From assembly GCA_029204225.1 (NCBI GenBank), contig CM055092.1, positions 47,806,287 through 47,870,286 on the forward strand: a stretch of DNA of 64,000 nt. Reading direction: 5' to 3'. The stretch comes from Diphasiastrum complanatum (lineage: Eukaryota; Streptophyta; Lycopodiopsida; Lycopodiales; Lycopodiaceae). Both the position numbers and the translations under genes were made by a program. The notes under the pieces are model-generated. The model did not search any database and was not told the origin of the DNA. It saw only the letters and a list, made by a program, of their open reading frames with translations. This document shows, in pieces, positions 44,366 to 54,376 of the stretch (its first letter is position 1; each line of letters opens with the position of its first letter).

Positions 44366-44791
44366 GCCAATCAATTGTTCGAAAGCTTTCTGGTCCTCTT
44401 CACTCCAAGTAAAAGGTTTGTCCTCCTTCAAGAGTCTCATTAATGGAGAGATGAGGGAAGAGTAGTTACTCACAAACTTCCTATAATAGCCCACTCTCCC
44501 TAGAACACTGTTTTAGTAACATTGGGAGAATTTCTTGATTTTGGAACAAATTAATTTTTCTCTCTATCCTCTCTAGTACATGCTTGTGTGCTTGAACTTA
44601 AGTTCGAGCAAAGGATCATGTGCTCGAACTTAAGTTCGAGCATAGGTCCTTGTCAAGTTTGTGCAATTGAACTTAATTTTGAGCATAAGACCTCATAAAA
44701 GAAAAAAATGGAACTTGGAATTGTCCCAAAATTACTAAAACGGTATTCTAGAAAATATCGCAACTCTTTCACGATGGTGGAGGTTAGCATC
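44366..44791 (-). pseudogene. RT/RNase H coding fragment embedded in the LTR (copy 3)
   Basis: Same fragment as 30693-30875 on the opposite strand, split by the 243-base element. Third example of the same piece of pol at the same place in this LTR. Confidence 0.75.
44505..44747. mobile_element. 243-bp inverted-terminal-repeat element (MITE-like)
   Basis: Present in arm 2 but absent from arm 1 and from the LTR at 13631, so insertion is directly visible. Ends are inverted repeats of about 30 bases (left ACACTGTTTTAGTAACATTG, right end reversed AATACCGTTTTAGTAATTTT). CTAGA flanks both sides (44500-44504 and 44748-44752), a likely 5-base target duplication. Inside is a palindrome TGCTCGAACTT / AAGTTCGAGCA at 44621-44642, with a near copy at 44589 and a weaker one near 44662. 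No coding capacity; superfamily not assignable by eye. Confidence 0.85.
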
Positions 44792-46211
44792 ACTTCCGGT
44801 CAGTCAAGGTCATATGGGTTGGGCAATGGCCGCTAGGGTTTCTTAGAATCAATCGGCTTATACCTTGCTTATTATAAATTCTTAATAGCCGAAGCGAGCA
44901 CTCACAAAGTTTCGTTCTTGTTCAGCAATTAGACAACAATGTAGTTGTTCAATTGAGGTATCACAAGTTTATGGATCACAAATGTCACTTTATGTTATTC
45001 TTCATTTATAATTGAAGTGTAATAAGAAACAGTTATCTAAACAATGGCAAAATAAGTATGAGTTTAGTGCCTCCATGTGCGGCAGTTGAACTGGCTTTGC
45101 AAATGCCAAGCATTCAGTTGCCAAACAGGTGCCAAGCCTATGCAATTCACCGAGAGCTAACAAAGAACCCAATCAAGATGAAAAACCGCATCGAACAGTT
45201 TAGCAAGACCCATGTAACCTAGCACTACACTTTTCACCTAATTACCACAAATTTGAGTTAAAGGTAATGCACACGATTACTGATATAGAATGTGACAGAT
45301 CTTTGATAAGCCTACAAGTTAGCCTATGAGATGAACATAGGCAGGCCAAAGAAACACTAGGTAGGGAAAAAGAAGAGGCCGCTAAGAACAGGGATCTATA
45401 ATTATACGATGAGTAGGATGCTCGCAAACGGGGCCTTTCCTTTCGTAGCACACAGGGCAGGCCTCAAAAGAGCAAATGGGCCGCAAGTAGATTGGAAGGA
45501 TGATAGGTTGGAATGAGGTAAGGACTTTTGCACGCAGGCAGGTCAGAAAACGGGCAGAAAGAGTGCCACAGGCCCAGGTAATAGGCCACAGGCAGGGCAT
45601 TGAAGGGGGAGAGTGGGCCGCTGGGTAGAGGAGTCAAAAACCTCTTCTCCAAGCAGCAATGGACAACAGAGCGACTGATTTATAATTTTTCTCGCAAACC
45701 AGCGATCTTCCAAACACATAATCTGTCCACAAACAGGACTATCTTCCAACGAGTTTAAGGCTACTTTCAGGCAACTTGTGGGATTCAGAAGTGCGACTGG
45801 CAGGTCTATAAATATTGCTCAATAACCAGCGATCTATAGGAACTTCAACCAGACTTCAGATATGTGATCTAAAGGCAGCAGATGAATGCAGACATGGTCT
45901 CAAACCAGCGATAGACAGGTCTCTTTGTGCAAAAATGGTATTTGGCAGGCAGGAGCGTGGGCTGCAGGCAATTAGAAAGGAGTCGCAGATTGCTAATGGG
46001 CCGCAGGTAGAAAATGGGATGGGCTGCAAGCAACATGTATGCAACAATGGGTAAAGATGAGCAGCCGTAGGTAGGGTAAGAAACAACAGAACAGGTGGCT
46101 GGCCGCAAGCAGGATCGTGGACAGCAAAATCTGCAAATAGGTAGAGATCGTGGTCCTATAGATACTCTTTTAGAAGGCCTTTACTAAAGCAAAGGCAGAT
46201 AAGAAGGTATT

Positions 46212-46276
46212 TATTAGAGGAGTTCTTAATATCAAAAATATCCTTTAAAAAATGCCATGCAGGATATATAAAAATA
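46212..46276 (+). repeat. left terminal repeat of the 10.1-kb element
   Basis: TATTAGAGGAGTTCTTAATA followed by TCAAAAATATCCTTTAAAAA and ATGCCATGCAGGATAT. The same ~65-base sequence, with few changes, occurs at 53716-53780. Confidence 0.8.
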
Positions 46277-46739
46277 TTAAAATAAAAAAAGCAATATTGT
46301 TTTTTTTTTTGCCCACACCACTCCCAAGGCCTCCCCAACTCCCAATGATCTAACCACAACATCTATAGTCACAGTTAAGAGCTGTTAACAGTTCGCAGTA
46401 TAACTTGACTAAATTCAAAAATATTCCTTCCATTGGTCACGAAAAGGGCAGTATTATCACTGGATCTAGAATATGATCGCCATCCTCAAATTCGAATAAA
46501 AAAAAATTGCAAAATGTTTACATATGCATTCCTTCCACGAGAATGAAAATATGAGCGCCAACTACCTATTGGAATGAAAAAATGAGCGGCATTTCCAAAT
46601 TTAAATCAAGCATACAAGCATGGAGATTGGATTGATCGTACATAGTATATAATATAATCAAAGGTGAGTATTTTATTTTGCTTCATAGAATCTAGTCATA
46701 GTACTTTGATGCAACTGATTACTCTATTATTTTTTTCAT

Positions 46740-47243
46740 GATGACATTGTATCATCTACATGTGGATATCCCTATTGATTTGGCACCTTTGCAGAGAAGA
46801 GGAGGCAAAGGAATTCAAATATCTGCTAAGGATCGTTCTCGTTATAGGGCAGAAAAAAAAAAAACTTGGATTTGTGGATAGATGAAACATTATATCCACA
46901 AGATCCAAGCACTTTGACACATCCCACATTCTCTTCAATAACTCATTTAGTTACATGGATATGCAATGAGCATAGTGGATTACTAGAATATTGTGAAAGA
47001 TTGCAGAACCATGGAAAACAACTTTATATGAATAAAGTTTACTTTTTAGAAGGTGAGTTAATTCGGATATTCTCTTATTGTCAGAATAGAGATTGTCATC
47101 TCCAAAAGATATTAGAAGAAAATGAACAACTTAAAAAAAATAATGAATCATTACAGAAGATAACAATCAATATCAAATCAAAACTAGAGCAAATGCAATC
47201 AGTCTTACAGTCTATTCATATTAAAAACTTAAATTATTGAAGG
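46740..47243 (+). pseudogene. coiled-coil gene of unknown function
   Basis: An acceptor-like TTTGCAG near 46795 is followed by RRGGKGIQISAKDRSRYRAE, then a run of 12 A (about 46853-46864) that shifts the frame. The downstream frame reads LWIDETLYPQDPSTLTHPTF, GLLEYCERLQNHGKQLYMNK and a Leu/Lys/Glu heptad region ILEENEQLKKNNESLQKITI to its stop at 47240. The heptads predict a coiled coil. No domain family recognised. It lies in the part of the element not repeated in the arms. Confidence 0.45.
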
Positions 47244-47363
47244 ATGTGGATTTGGCAAAGAAGAAGGCTGAAAGTAAGAAGCGAAAGTGACAAAGTTGCA
47301 AGGATATTCAAACGCTTTCAAAAGGAGGTTATCGAAATAGAAGGATCCGTGCATTCAAGTAAG

Positions 47364-49303
47364 CATTAGAGGAGTTCTCAATATCAAAAAGACCCTTTGT
47401 AAATATACTTGTATTTTTTTTCTTTAGTTTCGACCGTCACCAGGCCCAATCAAAATGCACAGATTTGAAATCTACGTAACGTAGTTCAAATTAACTAAAA
47501 AATAAAAATGCAATAGAGAAAAATTTGAAATTTGTGTCCGGGCAGCATGGACGTATGCCATTGGTTTCTTTTTCCTGTTCGACACGTGCTAATCTGCCCG
47601 ATGTCAATATCTCAAGTTAAATTCACTTTATTATGTTGGTTAGTATAATGAAATTTTCTAACTATACTAGTTACAGTTATAGAAATATAGTATGTACAGT
47701 TACATAAAATATGGTATACGCAGTAACTGTGACTATGTTGGCATTCACATTAGATTAAATGTGATACGAAAAATTAAAATCAAGTAACATATCAGAGAGA
47801 TTTTTGGCGTCCAAGCTTTGAAAATAACAATGGCAAGCAAACCCAGATCTACAATTGATTCTGTGATTCTTTACAATGAGAAAGATGAAGCCAACAAAAT
47901 AACTGGAAGCCTACAAAATATACGAAGAACTCATGGGTATTGCTGCATCCATCATCAAAGGGCAATTTTCGACAAAAGAAAAGAGCAAAAATGACTCACA
48001 AATCTTATTGGAAAGCAAAAATTTTAGAGCTTAAGACTACCTCGGGAGGTCAATCGATATCAGAAGTCTTAGTGCAACATGTATATATGCATTCAGAAAT
48101 CAAAGTACATGATATCAATCCTCATGATCATCAAAAATGTAATTGTAAGGATATCAAAACATATGCACTCTACAACAATCATAGGTGAATTTCTTTATTG
48201 ATGCTCTTCAGATTATGATTTAAATGCTTCAACATTGTTTTTTCCTTTCAGATTTATATCCATCATGCATAAGTGAATGAGAGCCCACACAATCACTTGC
48301 AAGAATATTAGACGTGATTCACTCTGATGTTGGAAAGCTACAATACAAAGGAAGAAGTCCAAAGGAACTTGCAGATTGTGGTATCTATTTTTATGAATCT
48401 TTATATACGCCACAAACAGATGGAGGTTTTGGCAAGCTCGAAGCAATTCCATTGCCTAGTTTTCAAAGTGATGAGTGGCCTACTCCTGACATCATTGTTT
48501 CTGAATCCTTGAGATGCAAGCTACTCATTGATATTAAAAATGCTATGAAGATAAGCACAGGCTCCAAAATTGTTCACCTAAGTTGGTTTATCTCATTGCA
48601 TACATTTGTTGATTTTTTCTCGAGTGCTAGTGTTCGTAGGACACCAACTTTATTTGTTTGCAAGGATTTATCAGATGAGACTTTGTCAGATCTCATGGAT
48701 CAAGGCTGGGATAGTAAAACAAATAATGACATAGAATGTAGGATTAAAAAGTCCTCAATGATCTTTCGTTATCATATCGAAAAGCAAATACTCAGTCTCA
48801 CATTTAGCTACCATAGATACAAGAAAATTGAAGGTACATGGCTACCACTGAATCAAGACTTTGAACTAAATGGTCACACAAACCGAATGGAGACAAACAT
48901 TATCTACAATGAGGAATATTTGACTATGGTTGAGGTGGAAGAGCACTGGAAGCTTGATTTTATCAGAACAGAGCTCATGCTATTACAAACCAATCTACCA
49001 ACATATCTCAGATTTATCATCAACGGAAGACTCGTAAGTACTTTATGTTTATTGCCATTTCAAAATAGAACAAAATAATAGAAAATGTCATCATTTACAA
49101 TTGCACATTCACTAATATTTGCCATGTCACAGATGCGAAAAAGACAAGAGCTGATAACGTGCTACAAAGATCTACCTACAATAATCACCATTGTGGGAGA
49201 GCAATAGTTTCAAATAAACTTTAGTAAAAATCTGTGTATACACCCTTTCATTCAATAAATGAAAGCCCAAGTTGGGCATCTGTACATGTATTTTGTGCTC
49301 CCA
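47364..49303 (+). repeat. internal inverted arm, left
   Basis: 1,940 bases that match 54377-56307 in reverse complement, starting with the terminal repeat CATTAGAGGAGTTCTCAATA. It contains one copy of the three-exon gene. Confidence 0.92.
47830..49207 (+). pseudogene. three-exon gene of unknown function (left-arm copy)
   Basis: Exons inferred from GT-AG signals: 47830-48184, 48252-49033 and 49133-49207 (donors ATAG/GTGAAT and CTC/GTAAGT; acceptors CTTTCAG and GTCACAG). Exon 1: STIDSVILYNEKDEAN, then a frameshift near 47900, MTHKSYWKAKILELKTTSGG and a His/Cys patch HDINPHDHQKCNCKD. Exon 2: GRSPKELADCGIYFYESLYT, LFVCKDLSDETLSDLMDQGW, DIECRIKKSSMIFRYHIEKQ and FIRTELMLLQTNLPTYLRFI. Exon 3: MRKRQELITCYKDLPTIITI to a stop at 49205. 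A TGA in exon 2 near 48279 (Trp in the other copy) adds to the damage. No family recognised. Confidence 0.6.
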
Positions 49304-49581
49304 AATTCATAAACTGGAACAGCATTTGATATATCAGTGTATATTTTTCTATAGTCTATACATGTATTTTTGTTCTATGCTATCTATATTTTTTCTGATC
49401 TTAATTTAGTACAACTACATCATAAGTGCGATATGGGGTGACACGTAGGAAGACGTATCAGACCTGTGCGCATGGAAGGTAGTAGGAGGAATTTTGATCG
49501 TGAAGGGCGCGCACAAATGCGATATGCGGAGTGAAAAAAAAAGTGAAAAAAATTCATCGAAATTTGTGATTTTATATCGGG
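49304..49581. other. no gene recognised
   Basis: AT-rich junction between the left internal arm and the CACGTG cluster. Confidence 0.4.
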
Positions 49582-49863
49582 TTTCGCACGTGCGAAAGAA
49601 CGTCCTGTCACACGTGTGGGAGTTGTATGGACAAATGTGAGAACGACATGTGTCACTCTGTCACAGTACACGTGTGGGATTTGTACGATCGAATGCGAGA
49701 GCGACGCGTGTTTATAAGCACTCGAATGACACGCGACACGTGTCTAGGTGTCATTTCACACGTGTGCAGGTGTCATCTCACACGTGCACGTGTTTGTTGT
49801 CGAATTGAAAGTAGACATGTGTCATAAGTCCGTTGACTGCACGTGCAAAAATTTAGTATAAAT
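49582..49863 (+). promoter_or_regulatory. dense CACGTG cluster with TATA box
   Basis: Within about 265 bases there are at least seven ACGTG cores: a 16-base palindrome TTTCGCACGTGCGAAA (49582), CACACGTGTG at 49609 and 49757, ACACGTGT at about 49668 and 49736, two overlapping CACGTG near 49778-49792, and GCACGTGC at 49839. TATAAAT follows at 49857. CACGTG is the G-box bound by plant bZIP and bHLH factors. The block lies about 230 bases upstream of the ATG at 50089, in the position of a promoter. Confidence 0.65.
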
Positions 49864-50088
49864 GGCACGGAAACCGAATAATTTTTAACCTTTTGCGTTC
49901 TCAAAATTCGTGACATATCACTTTCGTGCGTGCTCATTTCTGTCCGTTTGCTTGCAAGTATACCTACTCGCGCACAAGTGCAATATTCTGTATCTTTCTG
50001 CCGTACATATCCATCTTCTGGGCCATTTTGATTGTTAGTTTTGGTTCAGTTCTCCCACACGCACAAGTGCGATATTCAAGCTACTGTC

Positions 50089-51589
50089 ATGGCCTCTTCC
50101 TCATCATCCTCACGAGAATCAGGCTTGAGTTCATTTCTGAGTGAATTTGGGATTATTGAAAATCTGGACTACTTCCACAGCCTATTCAGGCCATATCTAC
50201 ATGTTTTTAGGACTACACAACCAAATTCTCACGTATTTTATGAACATTATGTCAAATTCAAAGATATACTTAGCAAGCCTATTTTCTCCATAGGTCAACT
50301 CTAGTACATGCATTATACTGATCTTGTTCATTTCTTCCCAGCTTTTAGACATAGACTGGATCGAATGTTCACCAAATTGTTTGATCTTTTCAAAAGTAGT
50401 TCTATGTGTTACAACAAAAAATGTCGATTGGTTGAATATCAGAGTGGTTTCGTACTATTTCTTTTAGTTTATCCCAGATGATGATGAGTTTCCTGTTGCT
50501 GACCCTCCTTTTGCACCCGCCTCTATTCAGTCAGCCATTAAAGATATCAGTCACTTTTTTATCGACACTTCTGATAAAGAAAGTGACTTCATTGATTTAC
50601 TGACGTTCTCCGAGATTCTTTCATTGGCCAAAATACATCTGATGATGAATCCAAATCTATGGAAGAAAATGTCTTTTCAATTTGCCTGTATATTATATTA
50701 ATGACGACATATATTTTACTACTGCTGATTTATGTAAATTTTTTGACTATCGTGAGGACGAGGTTCTATGCTTATTATCCGGCACAATTTCCGAATTTTC
50801 CGACTTTGTAGATTGTGAGACAGATGACCTTATTGCTGGTATTGATTTTGATGAGGAAGAGGGTCTTATGACCGGTGAAGAATGTCTGAATAAGACTTTA
50901 TCAAATATAGCTGAGGATGGGCGAGGCAGACCATCCGATGAAGAATTCACGGCATTTCAATCCCAGATGGGCTTCCCTTGTCCATCATTAATGCATTTCA
51001 CTGATGATTCCACTTCAGTACGTGGTCATTATATTGATCATCCTGATCTGGTTGCTGCTGATGATGAAGAATGTGTAAGTGTTTAATCTTCCTTGCATTT
51101 GAATGTTTTCAATCACTGAATGTTTTTTTGCTAACATATTTCCTATTGCAGAATGCTCTCATAATAGATGATTTTGCTGCGAGACGAGGTGGTTTCAGAC
51201 AACATGCATCCTCGTTCCAGAGGGACAGTGGACTGGGCCACTATCTTCGGCATTTCTTGAAGAGTGAGATCTGTATTGCTCATTCCAAGCTGAGCCCAGT
51301 CGGGGAGAGTCTTATAATGGCAGTTAAAGCTTTATCATTTTATTTAACAGGACATAAATTTGTTAAGACAAATAAGATCATTTTTGTCAAAAGATCTTAT
51401 GTTTTGAACATTTTAGACTTTACTGATGGGAATGTTCCTTTAAGGAGCTCCCATTATTCATTGTATTCCACTTATATTGAGCTTAGTGGAAATAAGGATA
51501 ATGCACATCTATTAGATGCATACGCTAGTAGAGAATTTCTTCATGACAATACTACCATAGAATCTGATACAAGATTTGATGATGAATAG
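50089..51589 (+). pseudogene. spliced unknown gene, plus strand
   Basis: ATG at 50089: MASSSSSSRESGLSSFLSEF, then YFHSLFRPYLHVFRTTQPNS. A candidate intron is 50295-50340 (GTCAAC...TTCCCAG). After it RHRLDRMFTKLFDLFKSSSM, frame changes near 50465, 50600 and 50680, then LPVYYINDDIYFTTADLCKF, EDEVLCLLSGTISEFSDFVD and an acidic tail. A clear intron (GTAAGT...TTGCAG) spans 51075-51151. The last exon reads GLGHYLRHFLKSEICIAHSK, VGESLIMAVKALSFYLTGHK and ends at 51589. Frame changes make it a relic. The YYI...EDEVLC...EFSD block is shared with the gag-like genes in the inverted repeat arms. Function unknown. Confidence 0.55.
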
Positions 51590-51689
51590 TTGACACTTTG
51601 TATAATACAATCAATACATATACATTGGGTATTGCTCCTCTCTTGTTCAATGAATTTGCAAAGCAATTCTGAACATGTCATGATGATCT

Positions 51690-53640
51690 CCTACTCAGCA
51701 ATCATCTAATTTTCTCTTCCTGTATGAACTTGCATGCTTTTCTAAACTTGTTGTATTGTGTGGACTTTGTTATATGTCGAATCTGAACTCTGCGGTAGAA
51801 CCACTGAAACAATTGACAAATGTAGTTTCGTTTTTCATTGGTTCCTCCATGTTGTGTATTTCGATGAAATGTTGCTCGTGCTTGCCAGTGTGACTTCTCC
51901 ATCCCTTGTAATGACCATACACTCAAGCTTCCATATGTATTTGCAAAAAATGATGTATGATCTCTTAGTATGTGTTGCATATGTCAAAATCATAATGTTA
52001 GTCTTATGTTTAGATCTAAATATATATGAAAATTTGAAAGCATTTTGAAAATTTTATACTAACCATGTAATGAGTGATATGATCTTCTCCCCATGCTTTT
52101 GATATTGCATTAACAAACTCAACACACGTCCTTTGGACAGCCTTCTTATCAATACCAGAGTATTTTTCTTTTCTTAAAATAGCAATCATACTATCAAGCT
52201 TTTTTCATACATCAACTTTTAGTACTCTGGTTTTGCTGTCTTTCTCGAAGTCCTAAGTGGCAGCAATAATATCTGTCCAAACTGAGTGTTGAATATTAGA
52301 AGCCTTACCAGTATGATTTGATAGAAAACGACGTGCTTTTGCTCCTCCTATGCTTGGCTTAGTTGGCATGTTCCCATTCTTTCCTGAAAGCTTTTCATCT
52401 TTTTGAATTTTGACATGTCCTTTATGGAGTCTTGCTTTTGATAAAACATCTTCTAAATCGAGAGATAGCTTCCTTTGCTAATGATGCTGGCTTAGTATTC
52501 CAAGCAAAAACTATATGAAGATAAATGATCTTTTCTATTAATCTAACTTCTGCATGAAGAGTGCAAACATGCACATTTTTTAAGGGGATAATCAACACAG
52601 GCTTCCAGTTTGGATTTGCATATTCTCTAGTAATTCTTGTACTCCTAGTTACATCTTTTGCCATTTTCATGCAGTACAAACGAGGGTGGTTTGATGTAGC
52701 ACCGTGAGAGACATTATACATACATTTCAATGTTTTCAAATCACCTGCTAAGTGTCATTCAACATTGAAGTCTCCAACTCCTGGAACATTGAGAAATCCT
52801 CTATCCATATGGTCCTTGATGATCCTAGGATAAGATGTCCTTGAGAATATCCATGATAATATATCATGATTTTCTTTCAGCACCTGTCCAAAGAATTAAT
52901 CATACTTAGTTTACAATGTATTAATACTATTCAATGAATGTAATGTAATAATGAGGCTAGTTACCTGAAATGCTACCAACCACCATATATCATTTTCTGA
53001 CTGGAGACTGAATTTGAAATCTTCTTGGTTCTCTGTTTGGGATAGAGCACCATTCATGAGAGTTATATACCCTTTCCATCTTTACCCTTTCACAATTTCT
53101 AACTCATCTAACTTAAGTACTATGATTATTTTGGCATTCACCTTTTCATAGGTTATATCATAGAATGTGACGATGTATCTCAGCAAGTAATTTAGATCAA
53201 CAGTTTGATGAATTATAGAATATCGATCTTCCATCAGTTTCATACAACTCCTCAATATGAAATGGAGTTCCAATGATCTTACGCATACCTATGTTTAATG
53301 TATCCCTCTCTTTCTTCAGTGGTATGTCCTAGGGATTGGGACTTTTCTAATTTGAACTTGCTTAAAAGCTTCTCTAATTAGTTTAAATATTGTTGCATAT
53401 GCTTCCCTACTAATACCTGCAAAATCACAAGCACCCTGAACTATAGTCTTATCTAAAATATTTTGAATGTCCACCATCAAAGACTCTGCTATTTTACACT
53501 TTACATTTGAAATCCTATTGTTCATCATGATACGCTCAGTGGATTTGCAAGTCAATATTGTGCCCAATGACATTCCTAGTAAAGCATTGTCTTTAATATT
53601 CCGAGGAGCTACTAATGCAGATCTGCAAAAAAAAAAAACA
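51690..53640 (-). pseudogene. spliced transposase-like gene, minus strand
   Basis: Several minus-strand coding blocks: 53640-53316 (MSLGTILTCKSTERIMMNNR, DFAGISREAYATIFKLIREA), 53273-52965 ending at a donor CAG/GTAAC, 52883-52065 (acceptor GGACAG; ILSWIFSRTSYPRIIKDHMD, HLAGDLKTLKCMYNVSHGAT, SNHPRLYCMKMAKD, VHVCTLHAEVRLIEKIIYLH, then a Lys-rich stretch ending ISKAWGEDHITHYMV) and 51980-51702 (SVWSLQGMEKSHWQARATFH, LFQWFYRRVQIRHITKSTQY). GDLK..K....GATS.HP..YC and LHA.VR..EKI resemble, from memory, DDE-type transposase-like proteins of other eukaryotes; this needs a profile search. Several stops (for example near 52748 and 52225) break it. Confidence 0.5.
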
Positions 53641-53715
53641 GATAGTTAACTAAATATCACCGTAGCTGAAATTAAATCCAAATATCATTGAAAAACTTAC
53701 AAAATTTAGAATATG

Positions 53716-53780
53716 CATTAGAGGAGTTCTCAATATCAAAAAGACCCTTTAAGGAATGCCATGTTGGATATCTGATGCTA
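53716..53780 (+). repeat. internal copy of the left terminal repeat
   Basis: CATTAGAGGAGTTCTCAATA, then ...GACCCTTTAAGGAATGCCAT and GGATAT, matching 46212-46276. Together with the end at 56307 it could delimit a smaller 2.6-kb element. A short open frame of 80 codons (53756-53998, EELLVLSNFLLQ-like end) follows, with no recognised family. Confidence 0.75.
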
Positions 53781-53995
53781 TAGATGCAATTGGTACTCCT
53801 TTTTGTTTTAGAGTAGATGAACTTTATTTTAGTATCAATTTTAGAGTTCTAGATTGCTTTGATTTCAAAGACAGACGGGCTTCTATCAGTGATCCTGTGA
53901 TAGAGTCCGGGCTTACACTCTTGCAATATGACATTGCAAGAGATTCATCCAATGAGTTGCTGGTGCTGAGTAACTTTCTGCTTCAGGCCTTCAAA

Positions 53996-54160
53996 TAGAA
54001 AGCGCCGCGTCTAACATGGATTCTGACTTAGAGGCGTTCAGTCATAATCCTACACATGGTAGCTTCGCGCCACTGGCTTTTCAACCAAGCGCAATGACCA
54101 ATTATGTGAATCAACGGTTCCTCTCGTACTAAGTTGAATTACTATTGCGGCACCTGGCAA

Positions 54161-54215
<55 letters not shown>

Positions 54216-54229
54216 ATTGGTGGGTGAAA
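53996..54229 (-). rRNA. 25S rRNA 3'-region fragment (partial, degenerate)
   Basis: Minus strand is sense. The plus strand carries the unmistakable antisense words GACTTAGAGGCGTTCAGTCA, AACGGTTCCTCTCGTACTAA, CAGTAGGGTAAAACTAACCT and GTCTCACGACGGTCTAAACC, ending GTTCCCTATTGGTGGGTGA. It includes the sarcin-ricin loop (sense AGTACGAGAGGAACCG). About 234 bases of a ~3.4-kb gene, with several substitutions. It lies inside the 10.1-kb element between the internal left-type end and the right arm, so it is captured DNA and not a working rRNA gene. Confidence 0.9.
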
Positions 54230-54376
54230 TGTCTGACAAGTGGATTCACACCAGCAACAAAGTATCTGCTCATCCCTTATTATATGAAGTAAGATATATC
54301 AAATGCTTCTTGCTATTTTATGCATTAACATTGGCGTTGTTAATGGAAATAGTTCTCAGAATTGTAGCTAAAGAAA

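Larger units (their letters stand above)
43224..46211 (-). repeat. inverted repeat arm 2, main part
   Basis: Reverse complement of arm 1 (28892-32047), from ATTCTTAGGTCTTATTAAC at 43224 outwards. It contains the gag-like gene, the gypsy LTR with its embedded RT/RNase H fragment and a 243-base inverted-repeat element absent from arm 1. The arm continues after the 10.1-kb insertion at 56308-56584. Confidence 0.9.
44238..46211 (-). repeat. gypsy LTR (copy 3) in arm 2
   Basis: Begins TGATGGGATATAAAATGACC on the plus strand, the same terminus as 13631. It carries a 243-base insertion at 44505 and a deletion of about 110 bases near 45670 relative to the other copies, and is interrupted at 46212 by the 10.1-kb element. 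Confidence 0.75.

Noticed and set aside
53996-54229. Possible working rRNA gene
   Set aside because: Only about 234 bases with substitutions, embedded in a transposon; it cannot make 25S rRNA.
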